Assembly: GCA_001298575.1 (NCBI GenBank)
Contig: LJCV01000284.1
Location: forward strand, 1 to 50,637
Length of the DNA stretch: 50,637 nucleotides
Reading direction: 5' to 3'
From: Actinobacteria bacterium OK074
GTDB lineage: Bacteria; Actinomycetota; Actinomycetes; Streptomycetales; Streptomycetaceae
Positions 25,447-33,993 of the stretch are shown here, in pieces (the stretch's first letter is position 1; each line of letters opens with the position of its first letter). The position numbers were made by a program, and so were the translations under genes. The notes beneath the pieces are model-generated. The model worked only from the letters and a program-made list of their open reading frames with translations. It was not told the origin of the DNA and searched no databases.

Positions 25447-25572
25447 GCGGCGGCTTAACTGAGGGGTCGCGGAGGCCCTGCCGGACGTCCGCCGGTGGTC
25501 GGCCATTCGGTCGGGTGCCCCGCGCCGACCTGGGCCAGGCGTGGCCGATCGGCCGAAGTGGGCCGGTGCTCC

Positions 25573-25614
25573 GTGGCGGGAGATTGAGGGCAAGCCCCTC
25601 CACTCTCCCGTCAC
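25573..25614 (+). terminator. Terminator hairpin after phospholipase copy 2
   Basis: GTGGCGGGAGA...GAGGG pairs with CCCTC...TCTCCCGTCAC across a short loop, with small internal mismatches. It is related in sequence to the hairpin after copy 1 (19009-19047), so the duplication appears to include the terminator. Confidence 0.7.
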
Positions 25615-25626
25615 AGGAGCATCCCC

Positions 25627-27084
25627 ATGGCCCACCAGTTGCTCCCCGCACCGCCCGTACCCGTACCCGTCCCGGTCCCGGTCCCGGTCGCGACGACCGG
25701 CCGTCACCGCGCAGCCGCTTCCCCCTGGCCCTGGCTGTACTGGCCCGCCTGCGCCACTTTCGCCCTCGCCCTCGCCGTGACCACCTCCCTCGGCACCCAC
25801 CGGGTGTGGGGCGGCTGCGCGGCCGTCGGCTACGGCGTGGCGGCGCTGCTCGCGCGGCGGGCCCGGTACGTGTGGAGCCGGGGCGCCGTGACGGCCGCGT
25901 TCGCGGGGGCGGTGCTGGTGCCGCTGGGGGTGCTGCTGGTGGCGGGCGGGGCGCAGTCGGAGGTCGGGGTGGTCCAGCGGTCCGCGTCGCTGCTGCTGCA
26001 CACGGGCAGCCCGTACCTCGCCCACCCCACCGGGGTCGACGACTTCAACCCGTACCTCCCCGGCATGGCCCTGTTCGGCCTCCCGCACGCCCTGCTCGGC
26101 GCGACCCCACTGGGCGACGCCCGCCTCTGGTTCGGCCTGACGTTCCTGCTGACGATGGGCTTCGCGGCCCACCACGCGACGGGCGCCCGCCACCGAGACG
26201 GCCGATCCGGGGACTCCCGCTCCCGAGGCGGCCGATCCGGGGACTCCCACTTCCGAGGCGGCCGATCCTGGGCCTCCCGCCCCCGAGACACCCGCCCGCA
26301 GACGAAACCGAGGGCATTCACCCCCACCGGAGCCGTCATCCCCATGCTGCTCGCCGCCTTCCCCGCCGTCGCGCTGCCGCTGGCGGTGGGCGGAGTGGAC
26401 CTCCCGGTCATCGGCCTCGTCTGCCTGGCCCTGGCGCTGTCGGCGCGCGGCGGCAACCCGATGGCCGCCGGTGCGGCGATGGGCGCCGCCGCCGCGCTGA
26501 AGTGGACGGCCTGGCCGCTGCTCCCCGTCGCCCTCGCCCTGATCGCGGTGACGGCCGGGCGCCGGGCCGCGCTGCGGGCCACGGCCTGGGCCCTGGCGGT
26601 GGCGGCCCTCGCGGTCGTCCCCGCCGCGCTCGCCGACCCGCACGCCTTCACCGAACACGTGGTCCTCTTCCCCCTGGGCAAGGCGGGCCCGGGCTCACCC
26701 GCGACGAGCCCACTGCCGGGCCATCTGCTGGCCACCTACGTCCCCGGCGGCTTCGCCCTCGCGGTAACCGCCCTGCTGGCCAGTGCGGTTGGCGTCACGG
26801 TCTCGCTCCGGCTCCGCCCGCCGCGCACGGCCGTCGCCGCCGCCGACCGTCTCGCCCTCGGCCTCACCCTGGCCATGTGCCTGATCCCGGCCACCCGCTT
26901 CGGGTACCTGGTCTACCCGCTGGTCCTGGTGACCTGGTTCCGCCTCCACCGGCCGACGGCGCCACCGGTATCGGCATCGTCGTACACCTGCCGTGCCCCG
27001 GGAAACGCCGGTGGGCCCGGACGCCAACACCCGGGCCCACCAAGAGAAATGACTGATCGTCAGAGCGACTGGCCATCTGAGTGA
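25627..27084 (+). CDS. Polytopic membrane protein, possibly a GT-C/GT87-like glycosyltransferase
   Basis: The 485-aa protein starts with a VP-repeat (PVPVPVPV) cytosolic stretch and then has about ten hydrophobic segments. The external segment LLLHTGSPYLAHPTGVDDFNPYLPGMALFG resembles the first loop of GT-C/DUF2029 mannosyltransferase-like proteins, where an Asp near Y-P is catalytic. A hydrophilic loop (residues about 192-230) consists of three 10-residue repeats (GRSGDSRSRG type). The last 35 residues are polar and overlap a terminator-like hairpin. Start ATG 25627. No neighbour on the same strand indicates its pathway. Confidence 0.6.
   Translation: MAHQLLPAPPVPVPVPVPVPVATTGRHRAAASPWPWLYWPACATFALALAVTTSLGTHRVWGGCAAVGYGVAALLARRARYVWSRGAVTAAFAGAVLVPLGVLLVAGGAQSEVGVVQRSASLLLHTGSPYLAHPTGVDDFNPYLPGMALFGLPHALLGATPLGDARLWFGLTFLLTMGFAAHHATGARHRDGRSGDSRSRGGRSGDSHFRGGRSWASRPRDTRPQTKPRAFTPTGAVIPMLLAAFPAVALPLAVGGVDLPVIGLVCLALALSARGGNPMAAGAAMGAAAALKWTAWPLLPVALALIAVTAGRRAALRATAWALAVAALAVVPAALADPHAFTEHVVLFPLGKAGPGSPATSPLPGHLLATYVPGGFALAVTALLASAVGVTVSLRLRPPRTAVAAADRLALGLTLAMCLIPATRFGYLVYPLVLVTWFRLHRPTAPPVSASSYTCRAPGNAGGPGRQHPGPPREMTDRQSDWPSE
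26200..26289. repeat. Three 30-bp tandem repeats within the membrane-protein gene
   Basis: Units starting GGCCGATCC at 26200, 26230 and 26260 encode GRSGDSRSRG, GRSGDSHFRG and GRSWASRPRD, a soluble loop between membrane segments. Confidence 0.85.
27010..27041. terminator. Hairpin terminator between convergent genes, inside a gene end
   Basis: GGTGGGCCCGG (27010-27020) and CCGGGCCCACC (27031-27041) form a perfect 11-bp stem with a 10-nt loop. It lies within the last codons of the membrane-protein frame and just before the convergent isomerase gene, so it could stop transcription from either side. Confidence 0.7.
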
Positions 27085-27091
27085 CTGACCG

Positions 27092-27940
27092 TCAGAAAGC
27101 GTGCCGTGCGAACCGCTCCGCCGTCTCCGCCAGCAGCTCCCGTCCGTCCCGGGCCCACAACACCTCGTTGAACAGCTCGACTTCGATCGCGCCGGAGTAG
27201 CCCGCGGCCTCCACGTACCCCCGCCACTCGCGCATGTCGATCGCGCCGTCGCCGATCTGCCCGCGGCCGTTGAGGACGCCCTCGGGCAACGGCGTGGTCC
27301 AGTCGGCGAGTTGGAAGGTGTGGATACGGCCACCCGCACCGGCACGGGCGATCTGCTCCGGCGCCGAGTCGTCCCACCAGATGTGGTACGTGTCCACGGT
27401 CACGCCCACCTGCTCCGCCGGGAACCGCTCCGCGATGTCCAGCGCCTGGGCGAGCGTCGACACCACACAACGGTCGCTCGCGAACATCGGGTGCAGCGGC
27501 TCGATGGCCAGCCGCACGCCGTGCTCGGCCGCGTAGGGCGCCAACTCGCCCAGCGCGTCCGCGATCCGCTCCCGCGCGCCGCGCAGGTCCTTCGAACCCG
27601 CGGGCAGGCCGCCGGAGACGAGCACCAGCGTGTCCGTGCCCAGGGCCGCCGCCTCGTCGACCGCCCGCTTGTTGTCGGAGATCGCCGCCGCCCGCTCGGC
27701 CGGGTCGACCGCCGTGAGGAAACCGCCCCGGCACAGCGTCGTGACCGTCAGCCCGGCGCCGCCCACCAGCTTCGCCGTCGCCTCCAGGCCGTACGACTGC
27801 ACCGGCTCGCGCCACAGCCCCACGTTGCGGATGCCCAACTCCAGGCAGGCGTCGACCAGTTCGGGAAGCGACAGCTGCTTCACCGTCATCTGGTTGATCG
27901 AGAAACGCTCGTGCGCGGCAAAGGCGGAAAAGCTCGTCAC
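27092..27940 (-). CDS. Sugar phosphate isomerase/epimerase (TIM barrel), catabolic operon
   Basis: The 282-aa xylose-isomerase-like TIM barrel has RFSINQMTVKQLSLPELVDAC at the start, GVRLAIEPLHPM (metal Glu), VGVTVDTYHIWWDD (Asp/His), HTFQLADW and AIEVELFNEVLW (Glu). The metal-binding set is complete. It is the last gene of a three-gene operon with a Gfo/Idh/MocA dehydrogenase and a DUF993 protein. GTG 27940 overlaps the DUF993 stop (GTGA). The set looks like a catabolic route for an unusual sugar or cyclitol: dehydrogenate, isomerise, cleave. The substrate is unknown. Confidence 0.78.
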   Translation of the reverse strand: MTSFSAFAAHERFSINQMTVKQLSLPELVDACLELGIRNVGLWREPVQSYGLEATAKLVGGAGLTVTTLCRGGFLTAVDPAERAAAISDNKRAVDEAAALGTDTLVLVSGGLPAGSKDLRGARERIADALGELAPYAAEHGVRLAIEPLHPMFASDRCVVSTLAQALDIAERFPAEQVGVTVDTYHIWWDDSAPEQIARAGAGGRIHTFQLADWTTPLPEGVLNGRGQIGDGAIDMREWRGYVEAAGYSGAIEVELFNEVLWARDGRELLAETAERFARHAF

Positions 27941-29106
27941 TGGGCCACTCCGTACAGGGACAGCAGGTTCTTCATCCGGTTCTCCGCCAGCTGCGGGTCC
28001 GGGAACAGACCCAGCCCGTCGGCGAGTTCGTAGGCCCGGGTGAAGTGCGGCAGCGAACGGGACGACTGCTGGCCGCCGACCATGGTGAAGTGCTCCTGGT
28101 GGCCCGCGAGCCAGGCCAGGAACACGACTCCCGTCTTGTAGAAGCGGGTTGGCGTCTGGAACAGGTGGCGGGACAATTCCACCGTGGGGTCGAGGAGTTC
28201 ACGGAAGCCGGACACATTGCCGGTGTCCAGGACCCGTACCGCCTCGGCCGCCAGCGGGCCCAGCGGGTCGAAGATGCCGAGCAGCGCGTGGCTGAAGCCC
28301 TGCTCGTCGCCCGCGATCAGCGCCGGGTAGTTGAAGTCGTCGCCCGTGTAGCAGCGGACCCCGACAGGCAGCCGGCGGCGGATGTCGATCTCCCGCTGGG
28401 CGTCCAGCAGCGAGACCTTGATGCCGTCGACCTTGTCGGGGTGCGCGGCGATGACCTCCAGGAAGGTGTCCGTGGCCGCGTCCAGGTCGGCCGAGCCCCA
28501 GTAACCCTCAAGGGCCGGGTCGAACATGGGGCCCAGCCAGTGCAGCACCACCGGCTCCGCCGCCTGCCGCAGCAGATGGCCGTAGACCTCCAGGTAGTCG
28601 TCGGGGCTCTTGGCCACCGCGGCCAGCGCGCGCGAGGCCATCAGGATGACCTGCGAGCCCGACTCCTCGACCAGCGCGAGCTGTTCCTCGTACGCGGCCC
28701 GGATGTCGGCGAGCGAGTACGCGTACCCGAACTCGGTGACCGGCAGCTGGTCGGTGCCGACGCCGCAGGCGATCCGCCCGCCGACCGCGCGGGCCTCCGC
28801 CGACGAGCGCCGGATCAACTCCGCGGCGCCCGCCCAGTCCAGGCCCATCCCGCGCTGCGCGGTGTCCATCGCCTCGGCCACGCCCAGCCCGTGCGCCCAC
28901 AGATGGCGGCGGAAGGCGAGGGTCGCGTCCCAGTCGACGGCCGCGGCCGAGTCGGGCGACACGTCCGCGAAGGGGTCGGCCACGACGTGCGCCGCCGAGA
29001 AGACCGTACGCGAGGTGAAGGGCGTGCCGGTGGTGGTCGCCAGTGGGGTGCGCCGGGGCTCGTACGTCCTCAACTCGCCGCCCGCGCCCGGGAGTCGGAT
29101 GGTCAC
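27937..29106 (-). CDS. DUF993 family protein (dihydrodipicolinate-synthase-like barrel)
   Basis: The 389-aa protein resembles the DUF993 family, distant relatives of the DapA/aldolase TIM barrels. Key stretches are VDWDATLAFRRHLWAHGLGVAEAMDTAQRGMGLDW (in short pieces), RIACGVGTDQL, VVLHWLGPMFDPALEGYWG, DGIKVSLLD (a Lys in the place of the Schiff-base Lys of DapA-like enzymes) and GDDFNYP. An aldolase or lyase role is an inference. GTG 29106 overlaps the stop of the upstream dehydrogenase gene, and its own stop overlaps the isomerase start, so all three are translationally coupled. Confidence 0.72.
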   Translation of the reverse strand: MTIRLPGAGGELRTYEPRRTPLATTTGTPFTSRTVFSAAHVVADPFADVSPDSAAAVDWDATLAFRRHLWAHGLGVAEAMDTAQRGMGLDWAGAAELIRRSSAEARAVGGRIACGVGTDQLPVTEFGYAYSLADIRAAYEEQLALVEESGSQVILMASRALAAVAKSPDDYLEVYGHLLRQAAEPVVLHWLGPMFDPALEGYWGSADLDAATDTFLEVIAAHPDKVDGIKVSLLDAQREIDIRRRLPVGVRCYTGDDFNYPALIAGDEQGFSHALLGIFDPLGPLAAEAVRVLDTGNVSGFRELLDPTVELSRHLFQTPTRFYKTGVVFLAWLAGHQEHFTMVGGQQSSRSLPHFTRAYELADGLGLFPDPQLAENRMKNLLSLYGVAQ

Positions 29107-30254
29107 AGCGAGACCTCCGGCACGTCGAGGCGGCGGCCCTCGGTGGACGACTTCAGGCCCAGCTCGGCGAGTTGGACGCCACGGGCGCCGGCCAGCAGGT
29201 CCCAGTGGTAGGGCGCGTCGGCGTACACGTGGCGCAGGAACAGTTCCCACTGCGCCTTGAAGCCGTTGTCGAACTCGCCGTTGTCCGGCACCTCCTGCCA
29301 CTGGTCGCGGAAGACCTCGGTGGCCGGGATGTCCGGGTTCCACACCGGCTTCGGCGTCGAACTGCGGTGCTGCACACGGCAGTTGCGCAGTCCGGCGACC
29401 GCGGAGCCCTCGGTGCCGTCGACCTGGAACTCCACGAGCTCGTCGCGGTTGACGCGCACCGCCCAGGAGGAGTTGATCTGCGCGATTGCCCCGCCCTCCA
29501 GCTCGAAGATGCCGTAGGCCGCGTCGTCGGCGGTGGCGTCGTAGGGCTTGCCGTTCTCGTCCCAGCGCTGCGGGATGTGCGTGGCGGTGAGCGCCTGCAC
29601 GGAGGTCACCCGGCCGAACAGCTCGTGCAGTACGTACTCCCAGTGCGGGAACATGTCGACGACGATGCCGCCGCCGTCCTGTGAGCGGTAGTTCCACGAC
29701 GGGCGCTGCGCCTCCTGCCAGTCGCCCTCGAAGACCCAGTACCCGAACTCGCCCCGGACGGACAGGACGCGGCCGAAGAAGCCGCCGTCGATCAGCCGCT
29801 TCAGCTTCAGCAGGCCGGGCAGGAAGAGCTTGTCCTGGACGACGCCGTGCTTGATGCCCGCGGCGGTGGCCAGCCGGGCCAGCTCCAGGGCGCCGTCGAG
29901 GCCGGTCGCGGTCGGCTTCTCGGTGTAGATGTGCTTGCCCGCGGTGATCGCCTTCTTGAGCGCCTCCTCGCGGGCGGAGGTGACCTGCGCGTCGAAGTAG
30001 ATGTCGACGGTGGGGTCGGCGAGGACCTCGTCCACGTCGGTCGACCAGTGCTCCAGGCCGTGCCGCTCGGCGAGCGCCCTCAGCGCGTGCTCGCGGCGGC
30101 CCACCAGCACCGGCTCGGGCCACAGCACGGTGCCGTCGCCCAGGTCGAGCCCGCCCTGCTCGCGCAGTGCGAGCAGGGAGCGGACCAGGTGCTGGCGGTA
30201 GCCCATGCGCCCGGTCACGCCGTTCATGGCGATCCGCACCGTCTTGCGTGTCAC
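29103..30254 (-). CDS. Gfo/Idh/MocA-family NAD(P)-dependent dehydrogenase
   Basis: The 383-aa protein has an N-terminal Rossmann fold (NGVTGRMG, residues about 11-18), the EKPTATGLDGALELA segment with the conserved catalytic Lys of the EKP motif, and a C-terminal alpha/beta substrate domain (GGGIVVDMFPHWEYVLHELFG in pieces). It would oxidise a sugar or cyclitol. It is the first gene of the minus-strand catabolic operon; GTG 30254 is preceded by AAGGGA. The upstream region holds palindromes, including AAGCGCTT. The family is certain, the substrate unknown. Confidence 0.82.
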   Translation of the reverse strand: MTRKTVRIAMNGVTGRMGYRQHLVRSLLALREQGGLDLGDGTVLWPEPVLVGRREHALRALAERHGLEHWSTDVDEVLADPTVDIYFDAQVTSAREEALKKAITAGKHIYTEKPTATGLDGALELARLATAAGIKHGVVQDKLFLPGLLKLKRLIDGGFFGRVLSVRGEFGYWVFEGDWQEAQRPSWNYRSQDGGGIVVDMFPHWEYVLHELFGRVTSVQALTATHIPQRWDENGKPYDATADDAAYGIFELEGGAIAQINSSWAVRVNRDELVEFQVDGTEGSAVAGLRNCRVQHRSSTPKPVWNPDIPATEVFRDQWQEVPDNGEFDNGFKAQWELFLRHVYADAPYHWDLLAGARGVQLAELGLKSSTEGRRLDVPEVSL

Positions 30255-30286
30255 GGTCAGTCCCTTCGTACGTCAACGTCAACGTC

Positions 30287-30360
30287 GTACACGGTGTACG
30301 CGGTGTACACGGTGAGGCGCCGCGTACGCCCGGGACGAGCGAGCGTGACAGCAAGCGCTT
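30287..30360. promoter_or_regulatory. Palindromic operator candidates upstream of the catabolic operon
   Basis: GTACACGGTGTAC (30287-30299, perfect around one base) is followed by GTGTACAC (30304-30311). AAGCGCTT (30353-30360) within GCAAGCGCTTTC resembles LacI/CcpA-type operators. They sit 33-106 bp before the dehydrogenase start, a place fitting a LacI-family regulator such as that at 32901. Confidence 0.5.
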
Positions 30361-30529
30361 TCTATACCGGGGAACGCTAGCCTCTGTGCGGCGGCCCGGA
30401 CAAGACCCGGCGGCGGTCGAGATCGATGTCACCGGGTCGGGCGGCCTGGTCGGCGGGGCTGGTGGGGCTAAATGTTGTTGCGCGATTCATCAGTGAATCT
30501 CAGCCTTCCTCATCTGTTATCTTGATCGT

Positions 30530-31105
30530 GTGAAGCTTTCCGAGTGGGCGGCACGCAACGGCGTGCACTACCAGACCGCGTGGGCGTGGGCGAAAGAGGG
30601 CCGTATGCCGGTCCCGGTACGCCAGACGCCATCGGGTACGTGGCTGGTCGACGAGCCCGCACCGGAGACGTCTGGCCGTGTCGTGGCGTACTGCCGGGTC
30701 TCGTCGACGGACCGGAAGCCGGACCTTGACCGGCAGGTCGCCCGTGTGGTCCAGGGGGCCACTGGTCTCGGACTGCCGGTCGCGGAGGTCGTGACCGAGG
30801 TCGGCTCGGGGCTGAACGGGCAGCGGCGCAAGCTGCACCGCGTTCTGTCCGATCCGCAGGCGGCGGTGATCGTGGTCGAACACCGTGACCGGCTGGCCCG
30901 GTTCGGTGTCGAGCACCTCGAAGCCGTTCTGTCCGCGTCCGGGCGGCGCTTGGTCGTCCTCGATCCCGCCGAGACCGCCGATGACCTGGTACGGGACATC
31001 ACCGAGGTGCTGACCTCGATGTGCGCGCGCCTGTACGGGCGGCGGGCGGCGAAGGACCGTGCCGCCCGCGCGGTGGCCGTGGCGACCGGCGAGGCCGCCG
31101 AGTGA
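30530..31105 (+). CDS. tnpA: IS607-family serine transposase TnpA
   Basis: The 191-aa protein has an N-terminal MerR-like helix-turn-helix (MKLSEWAARNGVHYQTAWAWAKEGRMP, about residues 1-27), then a resolvase-like catalytic domain with YCRVSS (Ser58 the likely nucleophile), DLDRQ and VVEHRDRLARFGVEHLE. This order, with the DNA-binding domain first, is typical of IS607 and the reverse of classical resolvases. It would excise and insert the element through serine-linked DNA breaks. GTG 30530 is used. Its stop overlaps the tnpB start by four bases. No disabling mutation is visible. Confidence 0.88.
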   Translation: MKLSEWAARNGVHYQTAWAWAKEGRMPVPVRQTPSGTWLVDEPAPETSGRVVAYCRVSSTDRKPDLDRQVARVVQGATGLGLPVAEVVTEVGSGLNGQRRKLHRVLSDPQAAVIVVEHRDRLARFGVEHLEAVLSASGRRLVVLDPAETADDLVRDITEVLTSMCARLYGRRAAKDRAARAVAVATGEAAE

Positions 31106-32559
31106 AGAAGTTTCAGCCGCAGCCCGGGTTCGTGGTGCAGGCGTACCGTTTCGCGCTGGACCCGAATGCCTCCCAGGAAGCCGCGTTACGTTCGCACTGC
31201 GGTGCGGCGCGCGCGGCGCACAACTGGGCCGTCGCCTGGGTGACCGCCTCGTGGTGGCAGCGCCGTGCGGAGGAGACGTACGGCATCGCCGAGGCAGAGC
31301 TGACGGAGTGGCGGCCGTGGTCGCTGCCGTCGCTGCGGAAGGCGTTCAACGCCGCCAAGCACGCCGACCCGAGATTCTCCGGCTGGTGGGAGGAGAACTC
31401 CAAGGAGGCGTACTCCACCGGCCTGGCGAATGCGTCGGCCGCGTTCGACAACTACGCCAAATCCAGGCAGGGCAAGCGGCGCGGCAAGCGGGTGGGTGCG
31501 CCGCGGTTCAAGTCGAAGCGGAAGGAACGTCTTGCCTGCCGGTTCACCACCGGCATCATCCGTGTGGACGCCGACGGCCGGCACGTGACGCTGCCCCGGC
31601 TCGGCACACTCCGCACCCACGAGCCCACCGGCGGCCTCCTCGCCCGTGTCCAGGCCGGGACGGCGCGGATCCTGTCCGCGACCGTGCGGCATGAACGCGG
31701 ACGCTGGTTCGCCTCGTTCCAGGTCGAGGTGAAGCGGGAACTGGTGCGCGTGGCGCGTCCGGACGTGACGGCCGGTATCGACCTCGGCGTGAAGAACCTC
31801 GCGGTCGTGGCCGACAGCACCGGCGAGATCCGCACCGTCGCCAACCCCCGGCACTACGACCGGGCGTGCAAGCAGCTGCGCCGAGCCTCCCGCACCGTCT
31901 CCCGCCGCCAAGGCCCCGACCGGCGCACCGGACAGAAGGCGTCGAAGCGGTGGGAGAAGGCCAACGCCGCCCGCAACAAGGTCCACCACCGGGTGGCGAG
32001 TCTCCGCGAAGATGCCCTGCACAAGCTCACCACCAGCGTTGCGGCAGAGTACGGCACCATCGTGGTCGAAGACCTCAACGTGGCCGGGATGCTCCGAAAC
32101 CGGCGCCTGGCCCGCCGCATTGCCGACGCCGGATTTGGGGAGATCCGCCGCCAGCTCACCTACAAGACCCGCCAGCGCCACGCCACTCGCACTGTTGTGG
32201 CGGACCGCTGGTACCCCTCCTCGAAGACCTGTTCCGGGTGCGGCGCGGTGAAAGCCAAGCTGCCACTGCACGTCCGGACCTACGAATGCGACACCTGCGG
32301 CCTGGTCATCGACCGGGACGACAACGCCGCGCTCAACCTCGCCGCGCTCGCGGCGGCATGCTCGACCGGTACCGGAGTGGCCGGAGACCGGGACACCCCC
32401 AAGCGGGTGCCGAAGCCTCGTGGAGCCGACCAGAAGCCCCGCGTCCCCCGCGCCCGCCGCAAGGCGAGCGCGGGGCGGGCAGGTGGCGCAACCCTGTCGC
32501 AGCAGCGGCGGGAGGAAGCGAGAGACCGTACTCAAACTGAAGCCCTCACGCTTTGGTGA
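31102..32559 (+). CDS. tnpB: TnpB RNA-guided nuclease (IS607-associated)
   Basis: The 485-aa TnpB (Cas12 ancestor family) has a split RuvC site with D227 in GIDLGVKNLAV, E323 in VVEDLNVAGM and DRDDN at 404-408. A zinc ribbon has C377/C380 and C396/C399. The N-terminal wedge begins QAYRFALDPNASQE, the usual start of full-length copies. All catalytic residues are present, so nuclease activity guided by an element-encoded omega RNA is plausible. The C-terminal tail (Arg/Lys-rich after residue 430) is typical. GTG 31102 overlaps the tnpA stop. Confidence 0.9.
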   Translation: MKKFQPQPGFVVQAYRFALDPNASQEAALRSHCGAARAAHNWAVAWVTASWWQRRAEETYGIAEAELTEWRPWSLPSLRKAFNAAKHADPRFSGWWEENSKEAYSTGLANASAAFDNYAKSRQGKRRGKRVGAPRFKSKRKERLACRFTTGIIRVDADGRHVTLPRLGTLRTHEPTGGLLARVQAGTARILSATVRHERGRWFASFQVEVKRELVRVARPDVTAGIDLGVKNLAVVADSTGEIRTVANPRHYDRACKQLRRASRTVSRRQGPDRRTGQKASKRWEKANAARNKVHHRVASLREDALHKLTTSVAAEYGTIVVEDLNVAGMLRNRRLARRIADAGFGEIRRQLTYKTRQRHATRTVVADRWYPSSKTCSGCGAVKAKLPLHVRTYECDTCGLVIDRDDNAALNLAALAAACSTGTGVAGDRDTPKRVPKPRGADQKPRVPRARRKASAGRAGGATLSQQRREEARDRTQTEALTLW

Positions 32560-32571
32560 TGTGACGGACCA

Positions 32572-32591
32572 TCCGGGCAGAAATGCCCGGA
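32572..32591 (+). other. Right-end hairpin with GAAA tetraloop, possible omega-RNA element
   Basis: TCCGGGCA (32572-32579) and TGCCCGGA (32584-32591) form a perfect 8-bp stem closed by GAAA, 12 bp after the tnpB stop. TnpB guide RNAs derive from the 3' end of tnpB and the element's right end, so this may be a scaffold hairpin or terminator. Whether the element ends here is not known. Confidence 0.45.
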
Positions 32592-32790
32592 ATGCTGAGA
32601 GCCGCTTACGGTCTGAGTAACGGTCTGAGCAACGGAGAGTCCCCTGTGAGGGGCCCGCGTGCCCGGACGGCGTCTGCCGCGTCGGGTCCCGACGGGTCCG
32701 CCGCGTTGGATCTCGAAGGGATCTCGATCCGGCCCGCGGCGGCTCCCCGATGGATCTCGTGCCTGCCGGGTACGAGGATGAGGGCCGGTA

Positions 32791-32874
32791 GGCAGGGGCG
32801 GGGCGGGCACGACCGGCGAGTGGCAAGCGAGCGGCAGGGGCGGGGCGAGTACGACGAGCAAGTACCGGCACGAC
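32791..32874. repeat. Two imperfect 42-bp tandem repeats upstream of the LacI gene
   Basis: Units beginning GGCAGGGGCGGGGCG start at 32791 and 32833. They occupy the 340-bp gap between the IS element and the LacI start; the rest of this gap shows no gene. TCTGAGTAACGG-type short repeats lie at about 32610-32635. Confidence 0.65.
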
Positions 32875-32900
32875 ACACGCACGACCGGAGGACGACGACG

Positions 32901-33968
32901 ATGACGGTGACCCTGGCGGACGTGGCGGCGCGCGCCCAGGTCTCGCCCGCGACGGTGTCGCGTGTGCTGAACGGCAACTACCCGGTGGCCGCGTCCACCC
33001 GGGAACGGGTGCTGCGCGCGGTGGACGAGCTGGACTACGTCCTCAACGGCCCCGCGAGCGCCCTGGCCGCGGCCACCTCCGACCTCGTGGGCATCCTGGT
33101 GAACGACATCGCCGACCCCTTCTTCGGGATCATGGCGGGCGCGATCCAGTCGGAGATCGGCGGCGGGCCCTGGACGTCCGAGGCGCGCGGCGGCGGGCGC
33201 GCGGGCGGCGAACGGCTCGCCGTGGTCTGCAACACCGGCGGCTCCCCGGAGCGCGAGCTGACCTATCTGACGCTGCTGCAACGGCAGCGGGCCGCGGCCG
33301 TCGTGCTGACCGGCGGCGCGGTGGAGACCCCGGCCCACCAGGACGCGCTCGCCGAGAAGCTCGGCAAGATGGCGGCGGCGGGCACCCGGCTGGTGCTGTG
33401 CGGCCGGCCCCCGGTACCGGACGCGGTCGCGCTCACCTTCGACAACCGCGGCGGCGGACAGCAGCTGACCGAACACCTGATCGGCCTGGGCCATCGCCGC
33501 CTCGGCTACATCACCGGCCCGCAGGAGCGCACCACCACCCGGCACCGCCTGGAGGGCCACCGGGCCGCGCTCGCCGCCGCGGGCATCGAGGACGACCCCC
33601 GCCGCGTCGTCCACGGCCGCTACGACCGCCGCTCCGGCTACGAGGCCACCCTCGAACTCCTGCGCAGGGAACCGCAGTTGACGGCCGTGGTGGCCGCCAA
33701 CGACACCGTCGCCCTCGGCGCCTGCGCGGCCCTGCGCGACGCGGGCCTGCGCATTCCGGACGACGTCTCCGTCGCGGGCTTCGACGACCTGCCCTTCTCC
33801 GTGGACGCGGTACCGGCCCTGACGACCGTACGGCTGCCCCTGTCCGAGGCGGGCGCCCGGGCGGGCCGCATCGCGATGGGGCGCGAGGAGCCGCCGCCGG
33901 GCGGGATCGCCACCGTACGGGGGGAGTTGATGGTGCGGGGGTCCACCGGGGGGCCGCGGAAGGGGTGA
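32901..33968 (+). CDS. LacI-family transcriptional regulator
   Basis: The 355-aa protein has an N-terminal HTH (VTLADVAARAQVSPATVSRVLNG, residues 3-25), a hinge and a sugar-binding domain with DLVGILVNDIADPFF, a central ITGPQERTTTRHRLEGH and a C-terminal VAGFDDLPFSVDAVPALT. Start ATG 32901 with GGAGG nine bases upstream; longer in-frame sequence upstream is repetitive and not conserved. An unusual Gly/Ala/Arg insertion (residues about 88-105) interrupts the first lobe. If the IS element is removed in thought, the gene would be divergent from and adjacent to the catabolic operon at 30254, its likely target. Confidence 0.85.
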   Translation: MTVTLADVAARAQVSPATVSRVLNGNYPVAASTRERVLRAVDELDYVLNGPASALAAATSDLVGILVNDIADPFFGIMAGAIQSEIGGGPWTSEARGGGRAGGERLAVVCNTGGSPERELTYLTLLQRQRAAAVVLTGGAVETPAHQDALAEKLGKMAAAGTRLVLCGRPPVPDAVALTFDNRGGGQQLTEHLIGLGHRRLGYITGPQERTTTRHRLEGHRAALAAAGIEDDPRRVVHGRYDRRSGYEATLELLRREPQLTAVVAANDTVALGACAALRDAGLRIPDDVSVAGFDDLPFSVDAVPALTTVRLPLSEAGARAGRIAMGREEPPPGGIATVRGELMVRGSTGGPRKG

Positions 33969-33993
33969 GACGGCGGCGGCTGCGGGTGGGTTC

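Larger units (their letters stand above)
30484..32591 (+). mobile_element. IS607-family insertion sequence (tnpA-tnpB)
   Basis: An overlapping pair of a serine recombinase gene and a TnpB gene defines an IS607-type element. The outer limits are approximate: the left hairpin GATTCA-TCAG-TGAATC (30484-30499) lies before tnpA, and TCCGGGCA-GAAA-TGCCCGGA (32572-32591) after tnpB. IS607 elements have no long terminal inverted repeats or clear target duplications, so exact ends cannot be set by eye. It lies between a catabolic operon (start 30254, minus) and a LacI gene (start 32901, plus). Confidence 0.8.
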
